Below, one piece after another: positions 34,486 through 42,794 of a stretch of 64,000 nucleotides of DNA. Origin of the DNA: Haladaptatus litoreus (GTDB lineage: Archaea > Halobacteriota > Halobacteria > Halobacteriales > Haladaptataceae); the NCBI RefSeq assembly GCF_900156425.1, contig NZ_FTNO01000002.1, positions 292,125 through 356,124 on the forward strand. Direction: 5' to 3'. Position 1 is the first letter of the stretch. Each line of letters opens with the position of its first letter. A model generated the notes under the pieces. It did not search any database. It was not told where the DNA came from and worked only from the letters and a program-made list of their open reading frames with translations. A program made the position numbers and the translations under genes.

Positions 34486-34968
34486 CTACCGACGTTCGTA
34501 CCGCACGAAATCCAACTCGCCGCGCTCGTCGCGTTCGACTTCCCGCCATTCGTCTCGACTCCACTCTGGAAACCGCGTGTCTCCGTCGTACTCCTCGTGA
34601 ATTTCGGTGAGAATCAGTTCATCCGTGTAGGGAAGGAACTGTTCGTAAATCGTTGCGCCGCCGATGACGAAGGCGGTGTCGTCCAGTTCTTCGACTTCCG
34701 CAATCGCTTCCTCGATGCCGTGAACCAGCACGACATCCTCCGGCAAGTCGGGATTCGACCGACTGAGGACGACGTTCGTTCGCCCCGGAAGCGGGCCGCC
34801 GATTTGGCCCGCGATGCTGTCGTAGGTCGTCCGCCCCATAATCACAGGGTGACCCATCGTCGTCTCCTTGAAGTGGCGCAAATCCTCCGAGTAATGCCAC
34901 GGCATGTCGCCGTCGCTGCCGATGACACCGTTTTCCGCGACGGCGGCGATGCAGACCAGTCGCGTCAT
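34486..34968 (-). CDS. folA: Dihydrofolate reductase
   Basis: A 160-residue DHFR reducing dihydrofolate to tetrahydrofolate with NADPH. Motifs: IAAVAENGVIGSDGDMPWH near the N-terminus, the HFKETTMGHPVIMGRTTYDS stretch, and FVIGGATIYEQFLP. The start codon overlaps the ThyA stop by 4 bp (ATGA), so both are translationally coupled, and the product regenerates the folate that ThyA consumes. Start ATG 34968. Confidence 0.95.
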   Translation of the reverse strand: MTRLVCIAAVAENGVIGSDGDMPWHYSEDLRHFKETTMGHPVIMGRTTYDSIAGQIGGPLPGRTNVVLSRSNPDLPEDVVLVHGIEEAIAEVEELDDTAFVIGGATIYEQFLPYTDELILTEIHEEYDGDTRFPEWSRDEWREVERDERGELDFVRYERR

Positions 34969-35963
34969 TCCGCCACGCTGAATTTGATTCCGGGATGGGC
35001 GTCGTACTCCCGAAGCGCGATGTCGTCGTAGGTCAGTTCGGCGAGGGAATCCGCGGTAATCTCGATTTCCGGACGCGATTTCGGTTCGCGCGACAGTTGG
35101 GTCAGCAGGCCGGGAACGTGGTCGAAGCGCTCTTTGCCTTCTGCTTCCTCCGGGGCTTCCGATTCGAGCCATTCGCGCACTTCCTCAAATTCGGCTTTCA
35201 CCTCCACGTCGTCCAGTCGCGCTTGGAGTTCGCCGAGATTGTCGCGGTACCATTCGCCGCGTTCGCCCTCGCCGCAGTAGATGTGGGCATCCACGATTGT
35301 GTGGGCGAACTTCCCGACCTCGAATCCGGTTTCCCGCGCGAGAACAGTCGCGAGCAGGGCGTAGGCCGCGATGTTGAACGGAATCCCGAGTGCCACGTCG
35401 CCCGACCGCTGAGTGAGATGTAGGTTCAGCGTTTCGCCCTGAACGTTGACGACGAAGGTGTAGTGGCACGGCGGAAGCGTCGAAACCGCCGCATTTGCCG
35501 GATGCCACGCCGAGACGACGAACCGCCGCGAGTTCGGATTTTCGTTCAGGCCGTCCACGACGTACTGAATCTGGTCGAAGGTTCCGTCCTCGTTTAGCCA
35601 GCGATGGCCGTCCTCGGGCCACGACTCGCCCGAAAGTCCCGAGTCCGGAACCGGAAATCGCCGCCAGAATCGTCCGTAGGCGGTGTCGAGGTTCCCTTCT
35701 TCGTCGGCCCATTCGTTCCAGATTCCGGTCTTCTCTCGGAGGTTTCGGACGTGCTCTTCACCGGAAAGATACCAAAGAAGTTCGTGCAACATCGAGTCCC
35801 AGCGAAAGCCGTCCATCTGTTTCGTGGTCAACAGCGGAAATCCTTCTTGGAGGTCGATTTCGTAGTGTTGGCTGAACGTCGAAATCGTATCCACGCCGGT
35901 TCGATTGGGCTTGTACGTTCCCTCCCGAAGGACGTTCTCCACGAGGCCCAGATATTGCTCCAT
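34965..35963 (-). CDS. thyA: Thymidylate synthase (ThyA type)
   Basis: A 332-residue enzyme making dTMP from dUMP with methylene-tetrahydrofolate. The catalytic Cys is in LPPCHYTFVVNV, the phosphate-binding arginines in TQRSGDVALGIPFNIAAYAL and RRFVVSAWHP, and the N-terminus is NRTGVDTISTFSQHYEIDLQ. It overlaps folA by 4 bp. I chose ATG 35963 because ThyA homology begins at MEQYLGLVENVL. Confidence 0.95.
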   Translation of the reverse strand: MEQYLGLVENVLREGTYKPNRTGVDTISTFSQHYEIDLQEGFPLLTTKQMDGFRWDSMLHELLWYLSGEEHVRNLREKTGIWNEWADEEGNLDTAYGRFWRRFPVPDSGLSGESWPEDGHRWLNEDGTFDQIQYVVDGLNENPNSRRFVVSAWHPANAAVSTLPPCHYTFVVNVQGETLNLHLTQRSGDVALGIPFNIAAYALLATVLARETGFEVGKFAHTIVDAHIYCGEGERGEWYRDNLGELQARLDDVEVKAEFEEVREWLESEAPEEAEGKERFDHVPGLLTQLSREPKSRPEIEITADSLAELTYDDIALREYDAHPGIKFSVAE

Positions 35964-36009
35964 AGGCGTGGGTTTACGGTGATAGCATTTACTACATTCG
36001 GAAAATTTC

Positions 36010-36975
36010 TTATCGAGACAACACCGCAATGTAACGTGTCAGCGACCGATGCACTCGGCGCTCGAACTCGCTCTCGACAGTCCAACCAGCGTCCCGCGCT
36101 TCGTCAGTCCACGAGCGGTCGCCGACAATCACCGTGCGAGAGGCAACGCGATGGGCCTCCGACAGCGCGCCAGCAACGAGGTCGTCCAGTTCCAGATTGG
36201 CGATTTTCGACTGCCTGCCGTAGGGTGCGTCGAACACGACTCCATCAATCGAATCGTCGGGAAACGGCAGATGTGTCGCATCGCCGCGAACCGCCCCTGC
36301 GCCGCTATCGGAACCGTAATGTTCGAGATTCTCATTCGCCCCGCGAACCATCTTTTCCTGTGCATCGACACCCAGTGGTCGCGCTCCCACCAGCGCGGCC
36401 TCGATGAGCACCCCGCCAGTGCCGCACATCGGGTCGAGAATCGTCGTCCCCTCCCGTGCCCCAGCGATGTTCGCCAGCGCGCGGGCGAGCAGTGGATGCA
36501 TACTTCCGGGTTGAAAAAACGGCCTGTCGGTCGGCATTCGCGTGCCAAAGTTCCGTTTGCTCTCGGTTTCGAGCCAACCAAGCATGCAAACGTCGTCAGA
36601 GAAAACGGCCCGGAGTTCGTGGTCGGGGTCGTCCAAATCGACCGAAAATCCGCGTTCGACGAGTATCCCGCCGAGTTCGCGCTCCGCTTCCTGCGTGCTG
36701 ATTCGTGTTTCGCGCACTGCGCGCGCGCGCACGGCGACCGTTCCCTCGCGGTCGATGGCCGCCGCGGAGAGCAGGGCGCACGCACTGTCGATGTCGGCGT
36801 CCGTCTCGCCAACCAGTTCGCTCGCCCGGTGGGTGTACGCGAGGTGTCGCACGCGCTCAGTGACGGCCGTCGCTCGCGCGAGTCCGGGCGCGACGAGTTC
36901 GACATCAGTCGCCGCGCTTTCGGCCTCACAGGCCGCAAATCCGTCGTCTTCTCCGCCGAGTTCGAGTAGATACAC
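36010..36975 (-). CDS. tRNA (guanine(10)-N2)-dimethyltransferase
   Basis: A 321-residue enzyme of the archaeal Trm-G10/TrmG10 (Trm11) family. The N-terminal half is a THUMP-like RNA-binding region. The C-terminal Rossmann domain has the SAM site ILDPMCGTGGVLIEAAL and the catalytic DAPYG motif of N2-guanine methylases. It methylates G10 of tRNA. The gene is the first of its own transcript, with a repeat-bearing gap upstream. Confidence 0.88.
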   Translation of the reverse strand: MYLLELGGEDDGFAACEAESAATDVELVAPGLARATAVTERVRHLAYTHRASELVGETDADIDSACALLSAAAIDREGTVAVRARAVRETRISTQEAERELGGILVERGFSVDLDDPDHELRAVFSDDVCMLGWLETESKRNFGTRMPTDRPFFQPGSMHPLLARALANIAGAREGTTILDPMCGTGGVLIEAALVGARPLGVDAQEKMVRGANENLEHYGSDSGAGAVRGDATHLPFPDDSIDGVVFDAPYGRQSKIANLELDDLVAGALSEAHRVASRTVIVGDRSWTDEARDAGWTVESEFERRVHRSLTRYIAVLSR

Positions 36976-37380
36976 TGTTGGTTTTTAGGTGGTGTTTTCC
37001 AGTGCGATTCGGTTCGCTGTCGTTCGACAGAAATCGGTGGTTGGTCTTGGCGGTTGCGAATTACGAGTGGAATAGTCTCACTGAGGTGGTCTCCGATTTC
37101 TTGCTGACGTACTTTCTGACTTCTCTGCCGTGACTGCAAATCACGACTACAAACACCGCCACCGCATGCGGGCGCGGGTCGTCCCTCCCCGCTCGCAATC
37201 GAGGCAGACCGCTTGCCTCGTACTCCCCTTACCTCCCCGGGCACTCGAACACCTGCGCCAGCGGTCGGCGCAGGTTTTCTCGCCGCGCGTCCCGAAGTCG
37301 GTGACAATGCGCGATTTGTGGGTGGCTGTTGCTCTTCGAACTGCTGTTGCTTTGTCGCGCGAAAAAACGTTGAAATTCGA
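36976..37380. other. Non-coding gap with a truncated structured repeat
   Basis: No gene is evident between the tRNA methylase start and the ftsY end. The right half holds the repeat copy at 37141-37275. The left 160 bp hold no recognised motif. Confidence 0.6.
37141..37275. repeat. Hairpin-rich repeat element, copy 3 (truncated)
   Basis: TCACGACTACAAACACCGCC and the following ACCGCA closely resemble the ends of the element at 46933-47260. Inside are CCCTCCCCG, like the CCTCCCC box of the other copies, and two hairpins: GAGGCA/TGCCTC (37201-37219) and CCTGCGCC/GGCGCAGG (37252-37274, followed by TTTTCT). I find no second terminal repeat and no CTAGG at this end. Confidence 0.45.
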
Positions 37381-38550
37381 TTATTCGTCTTCGTCGCCGA
37401 GCAGTCGTTCGACGAGGGTTTCGGGGTCGAATCGCTCGATGTCGTCGTACCCCTGTCCGGTTCCGAGGAAGAGAATCGGCTTCCCCGTCACGTGCGAGAT
37501 GGAAATCGCGGCTCCACCTTTCGAGTCGGCGTCCGCCTTCGTCAGGATGGTGCCGTCGATTTCGGCCGCGTCGTTGAACTCCTTGGCGCGCTGCACTGCG
37601 TCCTGTCCGGCCACCGCCTCGTCCACGAAGAGGGTCATGTCGGGGCCGACGACGCGCTCGATTTTCTCCAACTGGTCCATCAAACCCTCGCTGGTGTGCA
37701 GGCGGCCTGCCGTGTCGCCCAGCACCACGTCGATGTCGTGGGCGTCTGCGTATTCCACGGCGTCGTAGATGACTGCCGCGGGGTCGCCGCCCTGTTCGTG
37801 GGCGATGAGCTTTTTGTCGAGTGCGTCGGCGTGAACTTCGATTTGTTCGTTCGCGCCCGCACGGTAGGTGTCGCCGTTCGCCATCACAGACGACAGACCT
37901 TGCTCTTCGAGATACTTCGACAGCTTTGCGATGCTCGTCGTCTTCCCGACGCCGTTGACGCCGGTGAAGATGATGACGAGCGGTTTGTCGGCCTCGGCAA
38001 CGCGCTGGTCGAAATCGAACTGGCCGACGCTAATGACCGACAGCAGGGAGTCACGAAGCGCCTGCTCGACCACATCGCCGGTTTCGGCGCTGAACTTCCG
38101 GGTCGCGCCCACGAGGTCGTTTCGGATGCCTTCGAGCATCTCCTCCGCGACGCTCATCTCCACGTCGCTTTCGAGGAGCGCCATCTCCAACTCCCAAAGC
38201 GGGTCTTCGACGTCCTGCTCTTCGATGACGATTTCACCGCGTGCGAACGACGTCGCCTTCTGCATGAAGCCGCCGTTGTTCGTCTCCTCGGGTTCGGACT
38301 CGGCTTCCACCTCTACCTCCGGTTCGGACTCGGCTTCCGCCTCTACCTCCGGTTCGGACTCGGAGTCGGGTTCTGCCTCCGACGCCGAATCTTCGGGTTC
38401 GGCTTCGTCTTCTTCAACCGGTTCCTCGACGGGTTCCGTTTCTTGCACCGCGTCTTCCTCCTCGGCTTCGGCCTCCTCGGCTTTCTCCTCGGTCGTCTCC
38501 TCGACGTCCTTACGGAACCCGCTTAGCTTCTCCTTCAGACTGTCGAACAT
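37381..38550 (-). CDS. ftsY: Signal recognition particle receptor FtsY
   Basis: A 389-residue SRP receptor. The first 90 residues are highly acidic with Glu/Pro/Ser repeats, typical of haloarchaeal FtsY. The NG domain has G1 GVNGVGKTTSIAKL, the DTYRAGANEQ segment, G3 DTAGRLH and G4 TKADADSKGG. It docks the SRP-ribosome complex at the membrane. It follows the prefoldin alpha gene by 6 bp. Confidence 0.97.
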   Translation of the reverse strand: MFDSLKEKLSGFRKDVEETTEEKAEEAEAEEEDAVQETEPVEEPVEEDEAEPEDSASEAEPDSESEPEVEAEAESEPEVEVEAESEPEETNNGGFMQKATSFARGEIVIEEQDVEDPLWELEMALLESDVEMSVAEEMLEGIRNDLVGATRKFSAETGDVVEQALRDSLLSVISVGQFDFDQRVAEADKPLVIIFTGVNGVGKTTSIAKLSKYLEEQGLSSVMANGDTYRAGANEQIEVHADALDKKLIAHEQGGDPAAVIYDAVEYADAHDIDVVLGDTAGRLHTSEGLMDQLEKIERVVGPDMTLFVDEAVAGQDAVQRAKEFNDAAEIDGTILTKADADSKGGAAISISHVTGKPILFLGTGQGYDDIERFDPETLVERLLGDEDE

Positions 38551-38556
38551 CGCCGG

Positions 38557-39015
38557 TTACTCGTCCTCGTCTTCCTGTTCTTGCATCTGCTGCATCTGCT
38601 GTTGCATCTGCTGTTGTTGCATCTGCTGGGCCTTCTGCTCCAACTGGTCGCTCTGGTCATCGACCTCGGCGATGTCTTCCTGCACGCTCGTAATCTGCTC
38701 GTCGATGACGTCCTTTCGGCTCTTCAGCGACTCGATGGCACCGTTCTGGTCGCGCTCTGCGGCGTAGCCGCCACCGAGTTCGACGACGACTTCGTCGATG
38801 TCTTCGACACTGGCGCGGATGTACGCACCGCCGCCGAGCGGTACCTGAACGACCGACCCGGTGTCGAGCGTCTCAATTGCTTCGATGGCTTCGTCCATCT
38901 CGTCTTTCTCGTCGCGCAAGTCTTCGACTTCGCCTTCCAGTTCTTCTTTCTCGGCTTCCAACTGCTGAAGCTGCTGGGACAACTGCTGCAGTTCTTGGTT
39001 TCCGCCGCCCATCAT
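38557..39015 (-). CDS. pfdA: Prefoldin subunit alpha
   Basis: A 152-residue chaperone subunit: a long N-terminal coiled coil (QELQQLSQQLQQLEAEKEEL), a central beta hairpin (GSVVQVPLGGGAYIRA, VVVELGGGYAAER), and a second coiled coil ending in a Gln/Met-rich tail. It hands unfolded proteins to the thermosome. The ATG overlaps the stop of a 13-codon upstream frame. A TATA-like ATAAAAAACC at 39111-39120 gives it a private promoter. Confidence 0.95.
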   Translation of the reverse strand: MMGGGNQELQQLSQQLQQLEAEKEELEGEVEDLRDEKDEMDEAIEAIETLDTGSVVQVPLGGGAYIRASVEDIDEVVVELGGGYAAERDQNGAIESLKSRKDVIDEQITSVQEDIAEVDDQSDQLEQKAQQMQQQQMQQQMQQMQEQEDEDE

Positions 39016-39053
39016 CGCTCTTCACTCTCCGTTCCGCGAGTAATCGTGCTCAT
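39012..39053 (-). CDS. Possible 13-residue upstream ORF of pfdA
   Basis: ATG 39053 opens MSTITRGTESEER and a TGA that overlaps the pfdA ATG (ATGATG context). The arrangement would allow coupled translation. Coding evidence is only positional. Confidence 0.3.
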   Translation of the reverse strand: MSTITRGTESEER

Positions 39054-39110
39054 GCCAACACCTGCGTGAGCGAGCGGGAAGAATCTTCCTAACTCTAGCT
39101 CCCCGCCAGT

Positions 39111-39120
39111 GGTTTTTTAT
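39111..39120 (-). promoter_or_regulatory. TATA-like box for pfdA-ftsY
   Basis: On the minus strand this reads ATAAAAAACC, about 60 bp before the 13-codon ORF start. It suggests that pfdA-ftsY no longer depend on the upstream ribosomal promoter. Confidence 0.35.
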
Positions 39121-39286
39121 GCTGTCAGGTAACCACTGCGCAGTAGGAGAAAATCGAAGTCTCTTCCGTGTTATCGGCTGTTTTGAGCTAAAAGTGGGTT
39201 TCAAATGTCGATAACCAGTACGTATCGCGATACGCTCGGCATCGTGCACTCCTCTTACTACAACGACAGTTACATTTCCACGACGG

Positions 39287-39896
39287 TTACACCCCCGGCG
39301 GTTCGCCGCTCGCTCCAAGGCGAGACGAACGAAGTGTGAACACGTGCGCAATGCCGGAGAGGAGGAAGACGCTCGCGACGAACGAACCCCAGACCAACGC
39401 CGGAAGCAGACTGAATGGAAATGCTTCCAGCCATACGGCGGCCATCAAGGCAACGCTGACGCCGCCGAGTCCGAGATAGTACTGCGCCCACGACAGTTCC
39501 CGTCCCGGAACGACTTCGAGATACATATCGAGTTACTGGCCTGTTCCGTGAGTTTCGCACTTCCGCGTGCCGAGTTATACGTCACGAACCCCGTGCGTTC
39601 GAGTTTCGGCAGATGCGTTTGCTGAAGCGAGTTGTAGATTCGTTTTCGTTGGCGCGAGGTGATTTCGTCGGGTGTGATTCCGTGTTCTCCTACGCAGTCA
39701 CTTGGTCTGCTATCTCCCCGATAGTGACGACTTCGTCGTGCCGCTTGAGATAGTGAAGCGCGTACCGTCGCCGCTGATTTCGAAGAACGTGAAATAGTTC
39801 GTCTCGCGAGAGCGAATCCCCGCTGTCTTCCTCTCGAATCCTCGTTTCGTTCGTTTGCTCCCCGTTTTTGACGGGTTGTAACACTGTCTGCCTCAT
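39287..39896 (-). pseudogene. Decayed DUF7344-type HTH/membrane protein gene
   Basis: Three minus-strand pieces form one haloarchaeal DUF7344-like protein. Piece 1 (39896 to TAG 39690) carries LSRDELFHVLRNQRRRYALH and YLKRHDEVVTIGEIADQVTA. Piece 2, in another frame, carries GITPDEITSRQRKRIYNSLQ and THLPKLERTGFVTYNSARGS. Piece 3 (39526-39287) carries MYLEVVPGRELSWAQYYLGL and two transmembrane segments. The first break is TAG where Trp (TGG) is expected, plus an indel a few codons later. The second break is a one-base loss just before the third piece. Two frameshifts and a nonsense codon make function unlikely. Confidence 0.75.
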
Positions 39897-40135
39897 CTCG
39901 TGCTCCCTTCTCCCCCAACGTGGGAGGGGAAGACGGAGAACACATGCTCATCAGTGCTCTTATTGGTAGGGTATCTTTTACTGACTTACCGTAGAAAAAC
40001 GACTCTTCTCTCTCTCATTGTTGGCCGGTGCAACTTGTTGCACATCGCATCTGCGTCCCCCAGAAACCCTTCCGAGCGACAGAATTCGTCTACAAAACGG
40101 AACACGGGGAGAATCTCCCGGGTAAGAAATGGAAG

Positions 40136-40801
40136 TTAGTCGATGTAGCCCAGCGCGTCCTCGATACGACCGAGTTCCGGGCCAGTCGTCTTCTGTCCGG
40201 TGACGTAGCCGTTTTCGTTTGCGAGCAGTCCCGACCCGACCAGCGGCCCACCGTAGTTGATGGTACCGATGTCGGCAGGGACACCGAGCACGTCCTCGAC
40301 GATGTCGAGTTCGTCATCCGTCGCTTTCGGATGGCAGAGGACGCCCTTGTTCGTCGCCACTGCCGCGGTGCCGACCGTCCGAACGTCGGCAATCATACCG
40401 CGTTCGACCGGAACGTCAAGGCCATCGGAAACGGCCTGAACCGCCTCGTGTGAAAGGTCAGGATGGACGTATGCTCCGGTGTCGTTCGCGAGAACGACGT
40501 TTCCGGCGGCGTTGATACGTCCCGGCAGTTCGGTGACGGGAACGTCCGTGGCATCTTCGAGTTGGTCGCGCTCGTGATCCGTCACACGATTGCTAACGAG
40601 CAGACCATTCTCGTTGCCCGCGACGAGTGCACCGACGGTGGACGACCCACCGAGGTTCGTCTCGATACTCTCGACTTCTAACTCCTGTGCGAGAGATTCG
40701 ACCAGTTCATCGTCCAAATCGGGCCGAATCAGGAGGTACTCGTCAGTGGCTCGTGCGAACACACCAACGTACGACGACCCGTTAAACGCGGTACGAAGCA
40801 C
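40136..40801 (-). CDS. eif6: Translation initiation factor 6 (aIF6)
   Basis: A 221-residue protein with five pseudo-symmetric repeats, recognised by [60 protein letters not shown] and [18 protein letters not shown]. It binds the 50S subunit and prevents premature joining to 30S. I chose GTG 40801 (GTG CTT CGT, giving [14 protein letters not shown]) because it gives the family length. It begins 4 bp after the L31e stop. Confidence 0.95.
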   Translation of the reverse strand: MLRTAFNGSSYVGVFARATDEYLLIRPDLDDELVESLAQELEVESIETNLGGSSTVGALVAGNENGLLVSNRVTDHERDQLEDATDVPVTELPGRINAAGNVVLANDTGAYVHPDLSHEAVQAVSDGLDVPVERGMIADVRTVGTAAVATNKGVLCHPKATDDELDIVEDVLGVPADIGTINYGGPLVGSGLLANENGYVTGQKTTGPELGRIEDALGYID

Positions 40802-40805
40802 CGCT

Positions 40806-41084
40806 CTACTCTTCGTACTCCGCTTCGACGACGGCTTCGCCCTCTTCGTCGAAGCGCGCCGCGTGAACGCGGATTTTTCGTGGCGGGTTCTTCCGACCGC
40901 GCGACCAGATTGCTTCGTTGATGGAGGGGTCAAGACGCACGTCTTCCTCGTCAACCTTGAAATGTTTGGCGAGGTGTCCGCGCACCACTTTCATCGCCTT
41001 TCCGGCGCGTTTTTGCTTCGGTTCTGCTTTCACGTCTCGGAGCGGAACCGTGATGACTCGCTCCTCGAAATCACTTGCGCTCAT
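40806..41084 (-). CDS. rpl31e: 50S ribosomal protein L31e
   Basis: A 92-residue ribosomal protein L31e: [20 protein letters not shown], then [40 protein letters not shown] and [20 protein letters not shown]. It sits between L39e (one-base overlap) and aIF6 (4-bp gap), the usual archaeal order. Length is normal. Confidence 0.96.
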   Translation of the reverse strand: MSASDFEERVITVPLRDVKAEPKQKRAGKAMKVVRGHLAKHFKVDEEDVRLDPSINEAIWSRGRKNPPRKIRVHAARFDEEGEAVVEAEYEE

Positions 41085-41236
41085 TATTCGTCAGTGTCGC
41101 TACGCCGCCAGTTGCGGCGCTTTGGGTTTCGCATCACGTCTCGGTCGGTCTTCATGATGACCCACGCAGGGACGCGGCTGTTCTGCCGTTCCAATTTGGA
41201 AAGCCGCTTCTTTTTGGCCTTCGACTTCTTTCCCAT
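41084..41236 (-). CDS. rpl39e: 50S ribosomal protein L39e
   Basis: A 50-residue very basic protein: [50 protein letters not shown], which is L39e. Its TAA overlaps the L31e ATG by one base (TAATG on the minus strand). It lines the exit tunnel of the large subunit. The leading gene of the L39e-L31e-aIF6 operon. Confidence 0.96.
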   Translation of the reverse strand: MGKKSKAKKKRLSKLERQNSRVPAWVIMKTDRDVMRNPKRRNWRRSDTDE

Positions 41237-41289
41237 AGTGGTTGCCACTTTTCCGCCGTGGCTTAAAATCTTGTTCCTTTCAAACGGGG

Positions 41290-41847
41290 TTACAGCCCGA
41301 ACGCAGAAACGGTCGAATACTCCGGCCCCTCGCTCGTTAGTTCACTTTTCGTCAGCCGAATCTCCTCGACTTCCATTTCCCCGACTTCGGGGTTGAGTTC
41401 CCGCACGCTCTCCTGCACGAGTTCCTTCCCACCAGCGTGTTGCATTCTGGCGATGGTGATGTGGGGGACGAAATCGTCCTCTTCAGGTTCGAAGCCGAGT
41501 TCATAGACGCGCGATTCGACGGCGTCGTGTAGCAGTCGCATCTCTTCCCCTCCCTTTTCGACACCAAGCCACACCACGCTGATGTAGTCGAGACTCGGGA
41601 AGACACCCAGTCCGCCGACTGTCGCGCTGAACGGGCCGAAATTCACGTCCGACTCGACTGCCGATTCGAGGGTCTTCTCGATGGCTGGTATTCGGTCTTC
41701 GTCCACGTCACCTAAGAATTTCAGCGTCAAGTGGGCCTGTCTCGGGTCGGTGAAGCTCAGTCCTTCCGCATCCCGAAATCGGTCTTGGACGCCCGCGACG
41801 CCCTCCGCGAGAGAGTCCGGCAAGTCGATGCTCACGAACAGTCGCAT
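41290..41847 (-). CDS. thpR: RNA 2',3'-cyclic phosphodiesterase (ThpR)
   Basis: A 185-residue 2H phosphoesterase. Two HxT/Sx motifs are present: HLTLKFLG and HITIARMQ, placed about 85 residues apart. The opening [20 protein letters not shown] is typical. It opens 2',3'-cyclic phosphates on RNA ends and can ligate tRNA halves in vitro. I chose ATG 41847, where the family starts; the frame upstream is longer. Confidence 0.92.
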   Translation of the reverse strand: MRLFVSIDLPDSLAEGVAGVQDRFRDAEGLSFTDPRQAHLTLKFLGDVDEDRIPAIEKTLESAVESDVNFGPFSATVGGLGVFPSLDYISVVWLGVEKGGEEMRLLHDAVESRVYELGFEPEEDDFVPHITIARMQHAGGKELVQESVRELNPEVGEMEVEEIRLTKSELTSEGPEYSTVSAFGL

Positions 41848-41963
41848 ACCGACTCCTTCGCCGTGAGACGGCATCAAGATTGGTTTTGGTAGTATCGGAA
41901 ACCAGTATGACCTCCTGCGGGGTTGGGGACAGGATTTATGAACTAGATTTCCTAACACTACGT

Positions 41964-42608
41964 GTGAAATCCCCGTTCGATATTTTAGGGATAGATTCGG
42001 ATGCGGACGACGCGGAAATCGTTGAAGCCTACAGGCAGCGCGTGAAGGAATCCCACCCCGATGTCGGTGGCTCCGCGCGCGAGTTTCAGCGCGTCAAATC
42101 CGCATACGAACGGATTCAAGCCGGATACGGAACCGAGGAGTACGACGAAAAACAGGAAGAGGTCGAAGAACATCCCGCCCAACAAAAGCCACAAGTCGAG
42201 TTCCTCAACTACGAGATTCTCGACGATTACGGCTGGGAAATCGACGACGAAAACCTGTTCCGGAAAGCCGCCGCGGCCGGACTCGACCCCGAAGAGTACG
42301 GCCAGTTTCGCGTCGAAGAACAGGAGTCACTGCTCGAAGCCGCTGAAAATCGCGGCTTCGACTGGCCCTTTGCCTGCCGCGGCGGAGCGTGTGCAAACTG
42401 CGCGGTTGCAGTCGTGGAAGGGGAGACGGAGATGTTCTCGAATCACGTCCTCTCCTCGGAGATGACCGACCGCGGATTCCGACTGTCCTGCATCTGCGAA
42501 CCGGCGACTGACGATATGCAGGTCATCTACAACGTCAAACATCTGCCCGGACTGGACGAACTCCGACTGCCGCCACAGCAGTTCGGACAGGCTTCCTCGG
42601 ACGACTGA
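41964..42608 (+). CDS. J-domain/2Fe-2S ferredoxin fusion protein
   Basis: A 214-residue fusion. The first 65 residues are a J domain (SPFDILGIDSDADDAEIVEA, then KESHPDVGGS containing the HPD triad). Residues 120-205 are a plant-type 2Fe-2S ferredoxin with cysteines in FACRGGACANCAV and LSCICEP. A linker rich in Glu joins them. Other haloarchaeal ferredoxins have this layout. The start is GTG 41964 (VKSPFD), chosen because the J domain begins there; the upstream frame overlaps ThpR's divergent promoter. A role in delivering Fe-S proteins to DnaK is speculation. Confidence 0.88.
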   Translation: MKSPFDILGIDSDADDAEIVEAYRQRVKESHPDVGGSAREFQRVKSAYERIQAGYGTEEYDEKQEEVEEHPAQQKPQVEFLNYEILDDYGWEIDDENLFRKAAAAGLDPEEYGQFRVEEQESLLEAAENRGFDWPFACRGGACANCAVAVVEGETEMFSNHVLSSEMTDRGFRLSCICEPATDDMQVIYNVKHLPGLDELRLPPQQFGQASSDD

Positions 42609-42760
42609 GTTCGAAATCTCGCTCGATTTTTTCAGCTTACGGTTGGCCGAGGTGCTGGTGGCGACGATAGAGATAGTACAAACAGAGTGCCATGGCGAGA
42701 AACGCTCGTCAAGAAACTGCCGGAGGTGGCGACTGGGAAGGGAATTAACACCTGAAAGCA

Positions 42761-42766
42761 TTTAAA
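42761..42766 (+). promoter_or_regulatory. TATA-like box of srp54
   Basis: TTTAAA is centred about 31 bp before ATG 42795. Confidence 0.35.
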
Positions 42767-42794
42767 CCGCCAGAAAACCAAACACTCGGTAACA

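Noticed and set aside
42632-42704. 18-codon minus-strand frame with YLYRRHQHLGQP in the gap before srp54
   Set aside because: Closed by a stop a few codons upstream, too short, and without a promoter or ribosome binding site.
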